From Symbiodinium natans (taxonomy: Eukaryota; Sar; Dinophyceae; Suessiales; Symbiodiniaceae): a DNA stretch of 64,000 nucleotides. Every line of letters starts with the position of its first letter. The stretch's first letter is position 1. This document shows positions 46,201-57,700 of the stretch, piece by piece. The position numbers and the translations under genes were made by a program. A model generated the notes under the pieces. It ran no database searches and was not told the origin of the DNA. It saw nothing but the letters and a program-made list of their open reading frames with translations. The DNA lies in the NCBI GenBank assembly GCA_905221605.1, contig CAJNDS010002357.1:172001-236000 (forward strand). Reading direction: 5' to 3'.

Positions 46201-46900
46201 CTTAAAACTCTCAAAGCTCGAGCCTGAACTCCAAGCCCTAAACCTGAAGACCCCTCATTGAAGCCCCCACATCCCAAAGACCTCACTCAGGGCTCTGCTA
46301 GGCATTCCCGGCCTTGGCAGGCTTCCCAGGCTCCAGTTTGAAGTTCAGGGGTTTCTTAGACCGCAGCAACCCTTGAATATGGAAACCAGCGAGGACTGCA
46401 AATCTTCGGGTTTAGGGTTTAGGGTTGAGGGTTTGTAACCTTGCCTTGAGGCCCAGCATTTTCTTTGACCTTGCTCGACCCTTGAATTGAGTCGGCGGCC
46501 CTTCGCGGTAGCTGCCTTCTGGCCGTGGCCTTGGCCACAAGCAATTGGAAGTGTATAGATGGCATAAGGAGACCGAAGCACCACACTTGAAAACCAAGCG
46601 CGGGCCCACGTAACGTCCGATCATCTCAATCCCAAGAAGCTGACACTAAGAGCTCAGGACATTATGGCCGAGCTTGAGCTCTGTGTGAGGATTTTTGTAC
46701 ACCTCGCGTTTGACTGTGCTAAGGGTGACTTGGAGGGGGCTAGAGGCCTAAACTCCTTCAATCCAAGACTAGCCCAAACTACTGCAAACCTAAAATGCTT
46801 CAAGCCAGGGTGTCATCCCACAGAAAACCCAGCAGAACCAGAGCTATCTCCTTTACCAAAGTAAACTGCAGTACACCGAACTTCAGCCCGGGCCTTGGGC
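43232..46900. other. No firmly supported gene
   Basis: A minus-strand stretch near 43530-43440 (EELYKTYSHNDNGLLDAG) resembles one EF-hand loop but stands alone. A putative minus-strand signal-like peptide (LLQILVGLLLGSAGG) lies at 44210. C-runs occur at 43798-43808 and 45260-45273. Telomere-like tracts occur at 45768-45794 and 46410-46436. Confidence 0.35.
44400..44656 (-). CDS. Possible membrane-protein exon
   Basis: The minus-strand frame encodes two hydrophobic segments (VLFLAFVAVSLLLLLLSF and ALALLLMISWAALVAYS) separated by a polar Cys-containing loop, which would be two membrane helices. An overlapping plus-strand frame beginning with ATG at 44089 is a competitor. No family is recognised. 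Confidence 0.3.
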
Positions 46901-47874
46901 CTCGGGCTGGTTCAGCAGCTCCTTCAAAACGATGCAGAGCCCGTCCGTGAGCAGCACGCCCAACAGGCCCCACCTCTGCTTGGTCAAGGGCAGGGAATGG
47001 TGATTGCAGATCCTGATGTATCCTGGCTTACCACGGAGCATCTTGGGTTCAGAGGTTCAACTGCACTACGACGGGGCGGGGGTAGGGGAGGGTAGCCAGA
47101 GTCTGAGCAGCCTTCCGAAACACGACGATTGGGCCCCGCACGCCCAAGGAAGCTGGTGCGTCACCACAAAGGCGGCTCCCAGGCCAAACCTCGGCCAGCG
47201 CAGCATGCAGGTCTTCATCGATCCCTTGCTTCTTGGTTCTTTCGCACGAACACAGATATCCATATGACGAGTCATATCTAAGTCTGGGCAAGATGGGTAG
47301 AGTCTCCTCTGATCATCTTGGATGATGCCTCTGAAGGCTAGCCTTTTGGAGCTTCGGCTTCGAGCTTAGCCACAAGGGGTTTTTAGTTGGAAGCCTCAAT
47401 GTAAGTTCAATCATCATAGTGGGCGTGCAAACCTGCACCGCTAGCTGCTTTCCGCCACGTTGCCCCGCTTCCCTCACTTGCTGGTTTGCAGGGTGAGAGA
47501 TGTGTTGTCACGTCAAATATTCTCAGATTCATGACATGAAACCGAACCGGAAACGGTCCCCATATAAAGTGGGGCAAGCCGGGCACGTGGGGCACACGGG
47601 CAAGTGGCACACATCAATTCGCTCCTCCAGATCAGTAAAAGTGGGGCCAGTGAGACAAGTGGGACAATATCAAGTAGCTCTTCCGGAAAGGCAAGCGGGG
47701 CAAGATAAGGGATCGCGGGTGCGTGGCTGTCATGCAGTCGTATATCAAGCATGATCAGGACAGTTAAAGGGGTCACGGTGTGACTGATCCCTAAGCCCCG
47801 GGCGCTACCAGCATTGGAGACAAGGTTGCGATCGCCATCAGCTTGCCCAGCGGGTCACCATCGCGGTAGAGGAC
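46901..47874 (-). CDS. Dolichyldiphosphatase-like (PAP2 family), two exons seen
   Basis: Exon 47874-47809 (acceptor TGCAG|G, donor GTAGCG) encodes VLYRDGDPLGKLMAIATLSP. Exon 46973-46901 (acceptor AGAG|G, donor GC) encodes WGLLGVLLTDGLCIVLKE then LLNQPE. These correspond to the first two membrane regions of dolichyldiphosphatases: a Tyr...GD..G....A..sLsP block and a GL..n......LK...q.PRP block. That family removes a phosphate from dolichyl pyrophosphate in the ER after N-glycosylation. The catalytic His-bearing exons (SGH region) and the short connecting exon were not located, so the assignment is moderate and the gene incomplete. Confidence 0.45.
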
Positions 47875-50120
47875 CTGCAGATTTGAAGGGGGAGGGAGGT
47901 GTACTTGGTGAGGTGGATGTCCGGCGACAAGGAAGAGCATTACAAAGAATGGCAGGCAAGGTGGCGCTGCCTGACATCTGGGGACCCAGCATATGTAAAC
48001 TTGAACACTTTCCACTCCATTCCCAAAGAGGCAAAGCCGGTGGCCGTGCTTGGAGTTCGTCGGGTTAAGACTTGGTGCGCGTGGGGTGGACATGCAGTTG
48101 AACGCCCAAGTGGCCGGGGGGTTAGGTCAGGTGAAGCAAGGGGAGGTGAGAAAAGCAGCCACAAGGTTCAGGGCCTTGGTCTCCGAAGATTCCTCGGATT
48201 TTTACTTCTTTTTGATGCGAACCGTTCCAAGGATTGGAGTCCTCATTTTGCTGGTGCATGTCACGTGGATTCAGCCAAATGCTGTGCAGACTCCTTCTGC
48301 CAAGCTTGGAGACAGGACTGCATAGACAAAACAGGATGCATTTTCGATAGCGGAGGGTCACACTGCAGGACGTTCTGCACCCATACCTCAAGGCGTTGCA
48401 CCTGCCCAACTAAACACCACTCCCATCCTCTAAGGGAGTCTGACAAATCTTATGCCTGTGAGCTTCGGGGATTCTAGGACTACGACATGTCAGGGTCACT
48501 TCACAAAATGGGGGGTACGCCCTACAATGAGGTTTTAACTACCTGGGGGTACATTAGGGGTACCCCTGATATGAGAGCCCACATTGAATGGGGCTAAATT
48601 TTGCACGAACGAGCCTAGAAAAATGAGAATGCCTAGGGGTGCGACTGCAAGCGCTGGCTGTCATGTTGACTCGTGGCCTGCTACTATTGGCATGTTGGCT
48701 TGGGTTTATGGCAGCTCTTCAGGAAATGCTGTATATTGGACTCCGAGATAGGACCCAAGCTAGGTTGCATCCACTGCGTGATTCACAAGCCATGGGCAAC
48801 CCTCAAAACTTGAGTTCTTCCCCGCCAGTCCACTATCCAATGCTGTTGAGTCGTAAGCCTTCGTTTGTCTGCGAGACTTGCAGGTGTCGAGTCTTTCTCC
48901 AGGCTTTGTGGAGCATACCGGGCTCGGACACAGTGAACATAACTTCTTTCTGTTGAGAACGAATAGAAAAAAAACGATCGGTTGCGCTCGCCCGGCCATT
49001 AAATCACAGCAACCTGGACCGAGTCTTTGTTCCAAAGTTGCGGGGGGCACATTTCGCCCCACCATGATGGCATAAACTGTGCTTCTTCAAAGGAAGCCGA
49101 GCTCCTTCGAGTGGAGTTGTGATTTCTTTGCTGGCTGCTCGGTAATCTATCGCCTGATGTGCAGCCTGCAAGTGTGGGCCATGGCTCCTGATGCTATGGG
49201 CAGTGGCCGTAAGTCTTGGTCGAATCCCAGGAGTAGGCGACATACGGAACCAACAGTATAAAAGTTTCGTCAGCACTCCCTGTCGAAGGTGCCCGACACT
49301 GTGCTCACGCGATTGGAGGACTTCACAAGGGATCAAGACCCCCTTGAAATACAAACTCTGCTGAAGCCCACCTGGAACAGTTGACCCGAGAACAAGATTA
49401 TCTACACGACGAATCGTCGTAGCGAACTGTGCACCATACTGCCTTAAGCCATCCTACAGCCTAACAGGCGCTAACGCTTTCATGCCAAGCCCGCGAACGG
49501 CAAGGCTCATGGCAAGATGACCTGGCCATGGGAGACGAAAGCTTCTCCTGCTAACTGCCAAACCAACCCAAATTCACAAACAACATTTCGAGGATTTGCA
49601 GGGGCGCTGGGGCTTTTTGGATGAGGCCGCGGACTGCAATCCCAGCACTAAATACATAGACATGACGTGTCGGATCCACATGTCATGCGGTTTCCCTAAG
49701 CCCGAAGCCCTACACCCCCAACAGCTGTACTTATCCTGCAACGACGTACAGGGCAAGCAACGCAATCGAAGCCTTCAGAGATCCCATCCCAACATTGCCT
49801 GAATGTTTGGCATGTGTCTCAAGCCCCCGAGTGCCCAAACCCTACAGAACCCTTCCGCCCGATGTTGGGAAACGCACACGGCCCTAACCCTAACCCCTAA
49901 CCCCTCAACCCTAAACCCCTCAACCCTAAACCCTCGATCCCAAACCCTGAAAAACCCTTGAAGGGCCGACCACGCGCGGGCGGCCCCCGGGTGAGGCTGG
50001 CGATGCCTGGCCAGAGGGGGAAATTTCCTGTTCCGGGGCGTGGCTTCTCTGGGCGGCCAGCGGCCAGCGAGCTCTGAGGTCTGCCAAGAAGAGAGGTGTT
50101 TCTTTGGGCCCGATAAAATA

Positions 50121-50191
50121 AGCCCCCAAATCATAGGATTCCCTTATAAACAGGACCCCAACAAGGCACCCCTAATTTCGGAAACCCCCAT
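50121..50191 (-). mobile_element. Small TIR element, copy B
   Basis: In minus orientation it begins ATGGGGGTTTCCGAAATTAG then GGGTGCCTTGTTGGGGTCC, matching copy A through the left end and centre. The right side ends in TTTGGGGGCT but lacks the GGTACCCTAATTTTCG part, so the right inverted repeat is partly lost. Confidence 0.6.
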
Positions 50192-52435
50192 TTTCCGGTC
50201 TGCACAGCGTCGAAGAACATGCCACATTGCACCTCCCGCAGACGTCGGATGTCTGCTGTCGTCACGACAAGCGTCGTCGATCTGCACGGGCGAACTGCTT
50301 GCTAACAAACGGAAAGAACTTGGATGACCACCGCAAGCACTCATAGGATACAATCTCAAACTCAAGCTAGCTTCAGCCAGAACCGGGCTCCAGACTTCTC
50401 GCCACGTCTCACCTGCAAGATGGGACTGTCTTTGGCGCAGCTTCCAGTACTATACATTCAGCTAAGGGTGGTTCAACTGATACTAGGCGGGGACCTTCCC
50501 CGCTTGCAGAATGCTGCGAGAGCGAGCCTTGGAGTCTGCATTATACATTCTTCATGTTCTCATTCTCGCATGATCCTCGCTGCTGATAGCACCGAAACCT
50601 CAACCCTGAAACCGGACCCCAAACCATGAAGCCTAACCCTAATTCCAAAGCCCTGACCCCTCAATTCTAAACGGGTGGAGGTTTGTTCGGTTTTTTTTCG
50701 ACTGTTTTTATTTTGTCAGTTTTCTTGGTTTTTCGGGTGAAAAACTCTGTAGGTTAATCGGATTCGTACCAGTTTGCATGGGGTTCGAATTATGTTGGTT
50801 AATTTCTTTGGTTCTCCTTAGGAAAAACTCTACTGCCTCTGTATTGAAAAAAGTTTAAATGTTTTAGGAATTCTCTATTGCCTCTGTATTTTGATAAGAT
50901 GCCTACTGATGTTCATGGGATTCGCATTGATTTGTTAATCTCCTTGGTTTTCCCTAGTAAAAGTGTGCTTTGAAAACATTCCGGTGTGTTGAATGCAAGT
51001 TCCCTGCAGGGCATGAAGCTTAGAAAAGCGGAGGGGTTGGGGGAGGGCTTTGCGCGCCCCGCATTTGCAAGCACAATGCACTCGTAACAGTAATACTATT
51101 CCTTTCCTCTTTATTTCACATTCATTCGTCTCTGTTTCGGTTCTTCCTTTCTTTCTTTCTTCCTTCCTTCTTTGTGTCCTCTTAGGGGTTTTCTTCCTAA
51201 AATTAGAGAAACAAAGTTTTCCTAACCCTCCCCCCAAACAAAAACAATCCAAAAAGAGTCGCGAAAAAACACACACCCTCTAATGCTAGACCGAAAATCT
51301 TGAAGCTAAAGTGCCACGCTTCAAACCGAGTGGGGGGGGCCTTGAGCTTCAAGCGGCTGTCCACTGGCAGGGATCGGACAGCCAGCTGTACCTGTTTGTG
51401 AAGTTTGGGTGGGGGAGAGAGAGGCCCTAAACCCTGAACCCTAAACCCTGAACCAGGATTTTGTGGCCATGGTGTTCGGGGTTTAGGCTTTGAGCTTCTG
51501 GGCCGCGTCGGCTTCGGCATGGGCCGGCCTTGGGGTTCAATCATGACCCACTCGGTCTGTGACAGTGTTGGTTTGGACTTGTCGGTGGTTGGGCTGAAAA
51601 CGCGTTCAGCTTGAGACTTTACGACTTGCTTCTTTACACATACATGCAAAAAAAGGACAACTAATTTACAGGGCTTGGGCCAAGGGCTTCAGGGCGAAGG
51701 ACTGGCAGAAGCCTTTCCTTCAGTCGTGAATACTTTGATTTCCCACAGAACTTGGCATGCTTCATATACGACATGGGCAGTCTGGAGAGAGAAGCCGTAC
51801 TGTTAAAGAACTTCTTGAAATTCTGCGCACATTCTGACACCTTCACGTGCTTCAAGCACGAATGGGCCATGGATTGCCAGATTCCACTTCAACTAACATT
51901 GGACGTCAAGGCTGTGGCCGAGGGGTCAGGTGCTAGGGCTCAGCATCGTGTGGGGTGTTGCGGCTGTATTTCGGACTCGGGAAATACGATAGTAGACCAA
52001 ATCCTTCAAGGGTTGAGAAGTCCCGAGCGATGCATTCCTGAAACCTCCGACGACCGAAACACTATGTTGAGCCGCCCCCACCCTACCCTGACTTCGGACG
52101 CCAGGCGCCTCATCGAAATGCCGCACCTTTCGACCGCTCACTTCCGCGATGTGATCGCCGACCTCACCAGGCTGGGGGTCGCCCTCGGGGAAGTGTAGGA
52201 CACACAAACCGTAAGTCCCGTTCGGCACAAGATACTCCTAGCATTGGGGGATGTCTGCTTTCCGCGTACGGTGTCTTTGCTCTTACTTCTTCCCGGGGCT
52301 ATGTGCTCTGGGGATCTCTGGTAGCTTTTCTTGCTCTTGCAAGTGCAAGGCTGCGCCAGGCCCTTTCACTGAAGGTTCAGTGACCAACTGCAACGCCTCC
52401 AAAACTCAAAAAGCTGTGAGAAAAAAAAAACTCCC

Positions 52436-52499
52436 TGACAGACAGACAGGCAAGCAGGCAGGCAGGCAGACAGGCAGACAGACAGACAGACAGACAGAC

Positions 52500-52535
<36 letters not shown>
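52436..52535 (+). repeat. GACA/GGCA tetranucleotide then (CA)n
   Basis: ACAG and GGCA tetranucleotides run to about 52500, followed by a (CA)n tract to about 52533. The Cys/Val- and Thr/His-rich frames are repeat translations. Confidence 0.95.
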
Positions 52536-54354
52536 GCTCGCGTGCGCGCGCACTCCTCTCAGTGCAAGCAGGGAGTTGCACAAGACGAAATGAAGGTCAG
52601 ATTGCTGGCAACCCCAAAACGTAAGGGGGACATTGTTTGCGTTTCAGCCACCCAAAGCTTCTCCCAGATTCGATTCCAAGAATGTATGGGCCACTGTTTA
52701 CTGTCACATGCTTAAACTTCAACAGCGATCCCGGCTTCCCAGAACCGATAGGTTGTAGATTACGTCATCCCCAGGGGGCAGAAGCTTTGAATGGCATTTG
52801 TATTTACCGTCAAGCAAGCTTCATGAAAGGTCGCTGACTCCAATGTCGCGACACAACAAGCTTGGACACCTGCGTGAAACACACACTACACGTACATAGA
52901 CACTCATTATACAACATGGCATATTGTAGATGACAAGTCTATGTGACTGGTTCTATGAAGTCCTGTCATTCGATGTCAAGTCGTATAGGCTTTTTGGTGT
53001 TCCCTGCCAGGCCTTGAGGCCTGCCTCGGCTGCGGGGCTTCCGTCCAGGACCACGTCGACCACGGCGTGCTGGTGCGAGAGAGACTTTAAAAGACTTCAA
53101 GATGGAGTCGGGGTTTAGGATTTAGGGTTCAGGGCTTGTGGTTGAGAAGTGTATTGCGCGGCACGCGCGGCGACGTGCAGAAACCTTAAACCAAACATCC
53201 CCAGCCCGCAAGTCCGCACACGAAACTGAAGGGGCCAATCTGAATGCAAAAAAGGCCCGAGAGTACTAGACTAAACGAGCAGACATTTTATTGCGCATTC
53301 TATGTAGACTTTCTGCCCGGTGCTGCCGCTGCCTCTGGTGTTGCTGTGATGTTTCTGCTTTGCTGAAGGACTCCCGGCCACGTTCAACAGGAGTATAACC
53401 CTTTCTTACTTCGAAGCCCTTACCTCCCCAAATGCCAGTCTCTAAACATGTACAGACCATGATTCCTAACATTCCAAACAGATGGAGACCCGAGGTTAAG
53501 AGGCAGATCGACAAATCAAGCCTCACGCCCGGAGTCGTCGCGCATCGCCCTTGGAAGCGATTCTAGGGAGGATCGCAAAGGCCCCCGAACTAAACTGACA
53601 ACTTGGTAGCCCACAAACCCCGGCTGCTACGAAGCTTGCAGCAAGGAGGCGCTCTCTAGACACAAAATGCCACGCGGCGGGCACGAGAGACACGAGACAA
53701 GCAATATCAAGCAATGCAAAACAGGAGATGATGGGGCACAAACCGAGGCACGAGACACGACCCGAACCAAGACACGAGACCGCCGACAGTCACGAGGCTC
53801 GTGGACTGGATTCACGCGATCCCATGAGTTTTGGCACTTCTGACACGTCAAGACGATGAGACTCCTGGCACGTCAGGACGATCTGAGTGTAAAGAAGCGA
53901 CGACAGTGGTGAGGATCGAGACCGCGACACGCCCGATATCGCTGAGACTGTTGGCGCAATGGAACAATTCCGGGCCGGACTTGAAATTTCGCAACCCGGC
54001 CACAGTAGATAAACTCATGAAGCACAAACCCCCATGCTTGTTGAGGATCAAAGAGGAAGCCGAGATGCATCTTGACTCCAATGTACGACCGCGGGACCTG
54101 CCCACAATCATTCAGGACGACAGGAAGCAGAGATCCGAGGACTGAACCGGACTGAATCAGCATGTCGGCCTTTGTCTGGGTCGCTCATACCAATTTTTTC
54201 ATCTGGCACATGCAAACGCCAGCATCCGGCTCTTAAGCTAAGGTGCTCTACAAAGTCGAATCGAGCAGGTGGGCCGGGCCTTCTTGCCAGCGAGGAGACT
54301 GGGGAGTGCCGTCCTGATGTCTGTGGGCAGAGGGCCGCCAGTGCCAGGCAGCAA

Positions 54355-54450
54355 GAACATTTGGGGGTTTGGAATGTCAGGATATTTAAAACCTTGTTGG
54401 GGGTCCTTAATTTTTTTAGGGGATCCTACTCCTGGGGGGTCTGTATGAAT
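54355..54450 (+). mobile_element. Possible degenerate TIR element copy
   Basis: Contains CCTTGTTGGGGGTCCTTAAT followed by a T-run and AGGGGATCCTACT, resembling the centre of copies B and C. Both ends are poorly conserved. Confidence 0.3.
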
Positions 54451-54789
54451 CAAAAGTCAAGGGTCCAAAATGCGAGAACTGAATACTCCGGCTCTTACGA
54501 GAACTGAGGGGCCCTAGGAAGAGCCCCTAAAACATCCAAGCGTTTAAGTAAAGGAAGCAAAGCCCAAGACACCCCAACCGGAGACCAAAACCCAGAAGAG
54601 TTTCTGAGCTTGGGTCCCCTTGGGACAGGTTTTGCCCTCCAGGCCCCTAGTGGCCTAGTGCAGGCTTAAACCAAGCTCCTGAAACTCCGAACCTCCCCAC
54701 TCCAACCTAAAGTTTCGTAACTCGAAGTCCGGGGGCGCCCAGCGGCGGTCAGCCCCCCACAACCCGCTGCTTAACGCAAATCTTCTCAG

Positions 54790-57700
54790 GCCCGCTGCCG
54801 GATGGAGTCCACCGGGATGGCGAAGCCGATTCCCTCGCCTGAACCGCTTGGGGAAAAAACAGCAGAAGACGACACAAGTAGGTTTGCTTCTCGGTCGCTT
54901 CGTTGGGGCGTTCGGCCTCACATCCCCTTTTAGAGCTTAGGGGCTTCCAGGTCGGGGAAACACGTGGTGCCCACTCAGAAGACAGCAAAGTTGAGGGCTC
55001 AACTATGAGGCTTTGACTTCGGGAGCCGGAGTTCGGCCGTTGCTTGAGAACCTTCAGCGTTCAGCCTTGACTGCGGACAAGTCACCGAAGAGCGCCCGCA
55101 TGGAGATCATCCCGATCACCTTGGCCACATGCCACTTGCCACCACTGGCAACGACAATCTCCAAAACACACTTACGGAAAGCAACAACACGCCTTCCCAA
55201 GTTTAGCAAAACCAGACGGTGCACATGTCTTTCCATGCCCTAGCCCTAGCCCCAGCTGCTCCCTTGCGAAAATTGCGCACCCCTTAAGTCGAAGAACCTG
55301 CTTGGGCTGCTTTGCTTCATCTCCGGAATGAGGAGGCGCAGATGGCCCAAAAATATTCAAACACGAAACCCCAAAAGCCCCGACCCCTCAACTCCCCGGA
55401 AACCTTGAAGCACCCGCCCTTACCCCAAGAATTCGACAAAAACCTTCGAGGCACCTCTCCAACCTCGTTCAGCATGGGCCCGCCACTGTTCCTGTCTCTC
55501 CCTCTCTCTGGCTCTCTGGCTCGGCCTCACTCTTGGGTTTAGGTCTTGAAGGCAGCTTGGGGGCAGCCTGAAGGGCAGCTTGAGGGCTTGGCTTTCTGGT
55601 CAAGAACACATGCAGAGACTTGAGTTGCTTGAGTTGCTAACCAAAAAAAAGTGCCAATCCTTTCCGCCCTTGCCTTCAAGCTCGGAAAACTCGGCTATGA
55701 CTCTCGACGAGACCTCTTCTTAGAGGCACATGAAAGATGCACAGAAGCAGCGCAGCTCATCGACTCCTAGCGACCACCGGGCGACGCAAAACAACTGCAG
55801 GTTCCGCAGACTGGTCCATCTTCAGGCTACATCGGAGCTCAGCTTCAAGATTTGGCTCCAAAGCGGAGTAGCGGATCAAGTGCTGGGTGCTGAAGCGAAG
55901 GGCCGATCTCATAGGGTGCCCTGTCCATTTGCGGGCTGCTGGCACCCGAGCAAAGTTAGTTAGTTTGTCAGCACCCAGTACTTGATCCGCTAAATCTTGA
56001 AGCCTGGCGGGTCCCGGAGCAGCGAGCTCAGGAGCTCTCGGGTTCGCTGGCCCTCCTCCCGCACTGTGGCCTGAAAAGAAGCTGCCAACTCCCTGAGGAA
56101 GGTCGTGTTCATAGCCCCTTTTCTTGCCACGATGCTCACTGTGAAGGCCCGGTTTCGCATGGACTCTTTTTCCACGAACCGCATGGCCAGCTGCATGGCC
56201 TGGTTCTGCTCACTCAGGTCCGCCGCCTCGTCGCCCGGCTCGTTTTCTACCTTGACCAGGGGGTCAGTGAAAGGCTGCTCCTCTGGCGACCCCCTGGAAG
56301 GCCGGACTAGGGACCATAAGAACTTCTCCAGTCGCGTCAGGCACATACTGCAGTTGCCTGACGTACGCTTCGTGTACAGCCTCTTGCACTTGGAGCCCGA
56401 GGACCCGCTGCATTGCCACACAGGCCAGGTGCCTGTCTCGCCCTCTGCCGGTTTGCGCACCGGCTGCAGGCATCGCTCTCGGTGGCACACAGCGCATTTG
56501 CCTGGGAGATGCTCCGCATCTAAATCCTTGAAATGCCCAAAGGAGCAAACACTGCAGAAGACTACCAGGGCGTCCGCTGGGAGACCTGAGGCTGGCTGGG
56601 TCTCACTGGTGACTGGAGAGGCCGAGACGGCCGTCTTCAGCTACTGGCTTGGCTAGGGGAAAAAAGGGGCTTGTGCATAGCCGAAAAGCAGTGCTTTATG
56701 GTCACAGAGCAGCTTGGCTGCCTCTAGTAAGTTTGGAGCGGCCGCTTTAGGACCCGGCTTCGACATGCGATCAACTTGAGGATTCAGATGCTTAGCAGAC
56801 TTAGCATGGCCTCAAAACCTCTTATAGGGTGGAAACTGGCCATGCGCACCCTTGGTTCACAGCGGCGTCTGTCTGAATCAGTGGGTGTCGCATCCAGTCG
56901 AAGCCTCACACGCCGCAGAGACTTGCACGGATGTTTGTGGAGAGGAGTGATGCATTCTCCCACGGCCCATATCAGCCAGCCCTCATCTGTTGCTTCCCGA
57001 GCTGCGACACATTCGGCAAGAGCGTGTTCCAATCGTACTGAGGCCGCCGCCCGTTTCGCCCGTCGAGCGGTCCAGCGAAGAGACGATACCCAATGTGCAC
57101 CTGCAAACAAAACACCCTTACACCAAAAACCGCAAATTCGGCAAAACACTAAACGGGACACTGATTGAAGCTCCATTGCAATGACTAATTTCCTGGATTT
57201 GTGCTTGCAGGTTTGGCCAGAGCTTGCCACGCTTGGGCCACATGTCTAAGCACCTGCTAGCTCGACAAAGGGTGGACACATTTACAAAATCTGACCGTGG
57301 CAAACGAGTAGCTTCTGGGGTTTAGCGGTTCTGGGACCAATACACTTCGAAAACCTGCCGGATGTTGCCTGTCAGAAAACCAAAGCCCTACAACTCCCAT
57401 CGCTAAGCCATTTGCAGGGCTCTGCTTCTGGGGCCGCTGCGTGTTTTGCAGGCCGAGAGGATTTCCTTTGTCCGGATACTTGATGGGCTCTCTAACACAA
57501 TCTTGCCAGTGGTGGCAAGAGCTTTGAATAGGATGGCGCTTTACCTTGATTCCTAGGCCTAGGCCCCAACCTTCCAAATTCAAAGCAAGCCCCCAAAACC
57601 ACTCGTGCAGTCAGAGGGCCGAGAACGATGGTCCAATCACCCGTCTTCACTGTGTCGCTGGCACCCATGGCCATAGAGGGCAATGGGAGCTGCGATTTGT

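Larger units (their letters stand above)
47900..54700. other. Largely non-coding with ambiguous frames
   Basis: Overlapping frames of 100-190 codons at 47.9-48.5 kb (Cys-rich on plus) and 51.75-52.2 kb lack motifs and have competitors on the other strand. Telomere-like tracts lie at 49882-49946, 51424-51454 and 53110-53130. The 50.65-51.0 kb stretch is T-rich with two GTTAATxTxxTTGGTT-like repeats and no gene. Confidence 0.35.

Noticed and set aside
54786-54791. TGA after GIGFAIPVDSIRQRA as the HtrA stop
   Set aside because: HtrA proteases normally continue into further sequence and a PDZ domain. A GC donor directly before the TGA makes an intron more likely, though a truncated gene is not excluded.
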